Assembly (NCBI RefSeq): GCF_000286355.1
Contig: NZ_AJXN01000101.1
Span: 1-36,853 of the forward strand
Direction: 5' to 3'
DNA: 36,853 bases
Origin: Kocuria atrinae C3-8
GTDB taxonomy: Bacteria > Actinomycetota > Actinomycetes > Actinomycetales > Micrococcaceae
This document shows positions 36,747 through 36,853 of the stretch, in pieces. The position numbers and the translations under genes were made by a program. Every line of letters starts with the position of its first letter. The stretch's first letter is position 1. The notes beneath the pieces were generated by a model. It was not told the origin of the DNA. It ran no database searches and worked only from the letters and a program-made list of their open reading frames with translations.

Positions 36747-36853
36747 CGGGTACGGAGCCATTGCGGGGGCATTGGCTCCACCAGCGGACTAGTCCGCGCC
36801 GGCTCTGCCGGTAGTTGCGTCCGCCGCGCGAGGGTTGTTTCTTCGGGGGAAGA
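36648..36853 (+). other. Chain of stem-loops, putative structured 5' leader running off the window
   Basis: Several hairpins follow one another: 36648-36676 (ATGGTTTT...AAAACCAT plus GCC/GGC), 36754-36779 (11-base arms, GGGG loop), the 14-base palindrome GCGGACTAGTCCGC (36784-36797), CCGGC-TCT-GCCGG (36799-36811), and TCTTC-GGGG-GAAGA (36840-36853) at the very edge. No gene is apparent apart from the 32-codon ORF. Together with the promoter at 36612 this looks like a regulatory leader for a gene outside the window. I cannot match it to a known riboswitch class. Confidence 0.45.

Noticed and set aside
36784-36797. Phage or integron attachment site at the palindrome GCGGACTAGTCCGC
   Set aside because: No integrase, tRNA or repeat partner in the window; it fits better as one stem in a series.
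36648-36853. c-di-AMP (ydaO) riboswitch, attractive because disA is in the window
   Set aside because: A GGTACGGAG string is present, but I could not find the conserved GGGGTGAA-type and GTCAGCTAACC-type blocks, so the class cannot be supported.

Overview
The window is high-GC actinobacterial chromosome, most likely order Micrococcales and probably Micrococcaceae (Kocuria/Rothia/Arthrobacter-like). This is inferred from a run of actinobacterial marker genes in a familiar order: DUF3180, two PH-domain membrane proteins, a DUF2520 protein, panC and lysS, then lsr2, clpC, an Rv2747-like argA, mutY, disA, radA and the pst operon. I see no phage, transposon or CRISPR signature.

Layout. (1) 1-6300, plus strand: DUF3180 (cut by the window edge), two PH-domain membrane proteins, DUF2520, panC, lysS and a small membrane protein, mostly with overlapping starts and stops. 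(2) 6300-10400, plus strand: a dyad-rich AT-rich intergenic region, the nucleoid protein Lsr2, the ClpC unfoldase and an ArgA-type acetyltransferase, with strong hairpins between them. (3) 10500-16100: mutY, divergent from a membrane-anchored extracellular protein, then radA-disA (DNA repair and c-di-AMP synthesis) and a FUSC-type membrane protein on the minus strand. (4) 16200-22320, phosphate region: a candidate PHO box, pstS-hairpin-pstC-pstA-pstB, then a convergent PiT transporter with its DUF47 partner. (5) 22400-27800: an unknown conserved protein, a three-domain glutaminase (glutaminase-STAS-cNMP-binding) overlapping a FetB/UPF0014 permease, tRNA-Lys(UUU), a SIRT5-like sirtuin and a secreted Cys-rich protein. 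(6) 27900-36410: a divergent promoter with a perfect palindrome, a multi-TM acyltransferase-like protein, a luciferase-like oxidoreductase, a second complete pstS divergent from aqpZ, a two-TM protein, a BenE transporter and an OafA-SGNH acyltransferase. (7) 36410-36853: a terminator, a promoter, a 32-codon ORF and a chain of hairpins running off the edge, looking like a structured mRNA leader.

The dominant oddity is that about half the genes, including essential ones (lysS) and core ones (clpC, disA, pstS, pstC, pstA), have reading frames broken by missing bases. Wherever the correct protein can be rebuilt, the fix is almost always one base added to a short G, C or A run. This fits homopolymer under-calling in the sequence data much better than gene decay, so I annotate these as intact genes spanning their whole length.

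The most interesting biology is the glutaminase-STAS-cNMP fusion coupled to an ATPase-less FetB-type permease, the phosphate-uptake cluster with two PstS proteins and PiT-DUF47, the palindromic operators at 27905-27921 and 31491-31504, and the structured leader at the right edge.
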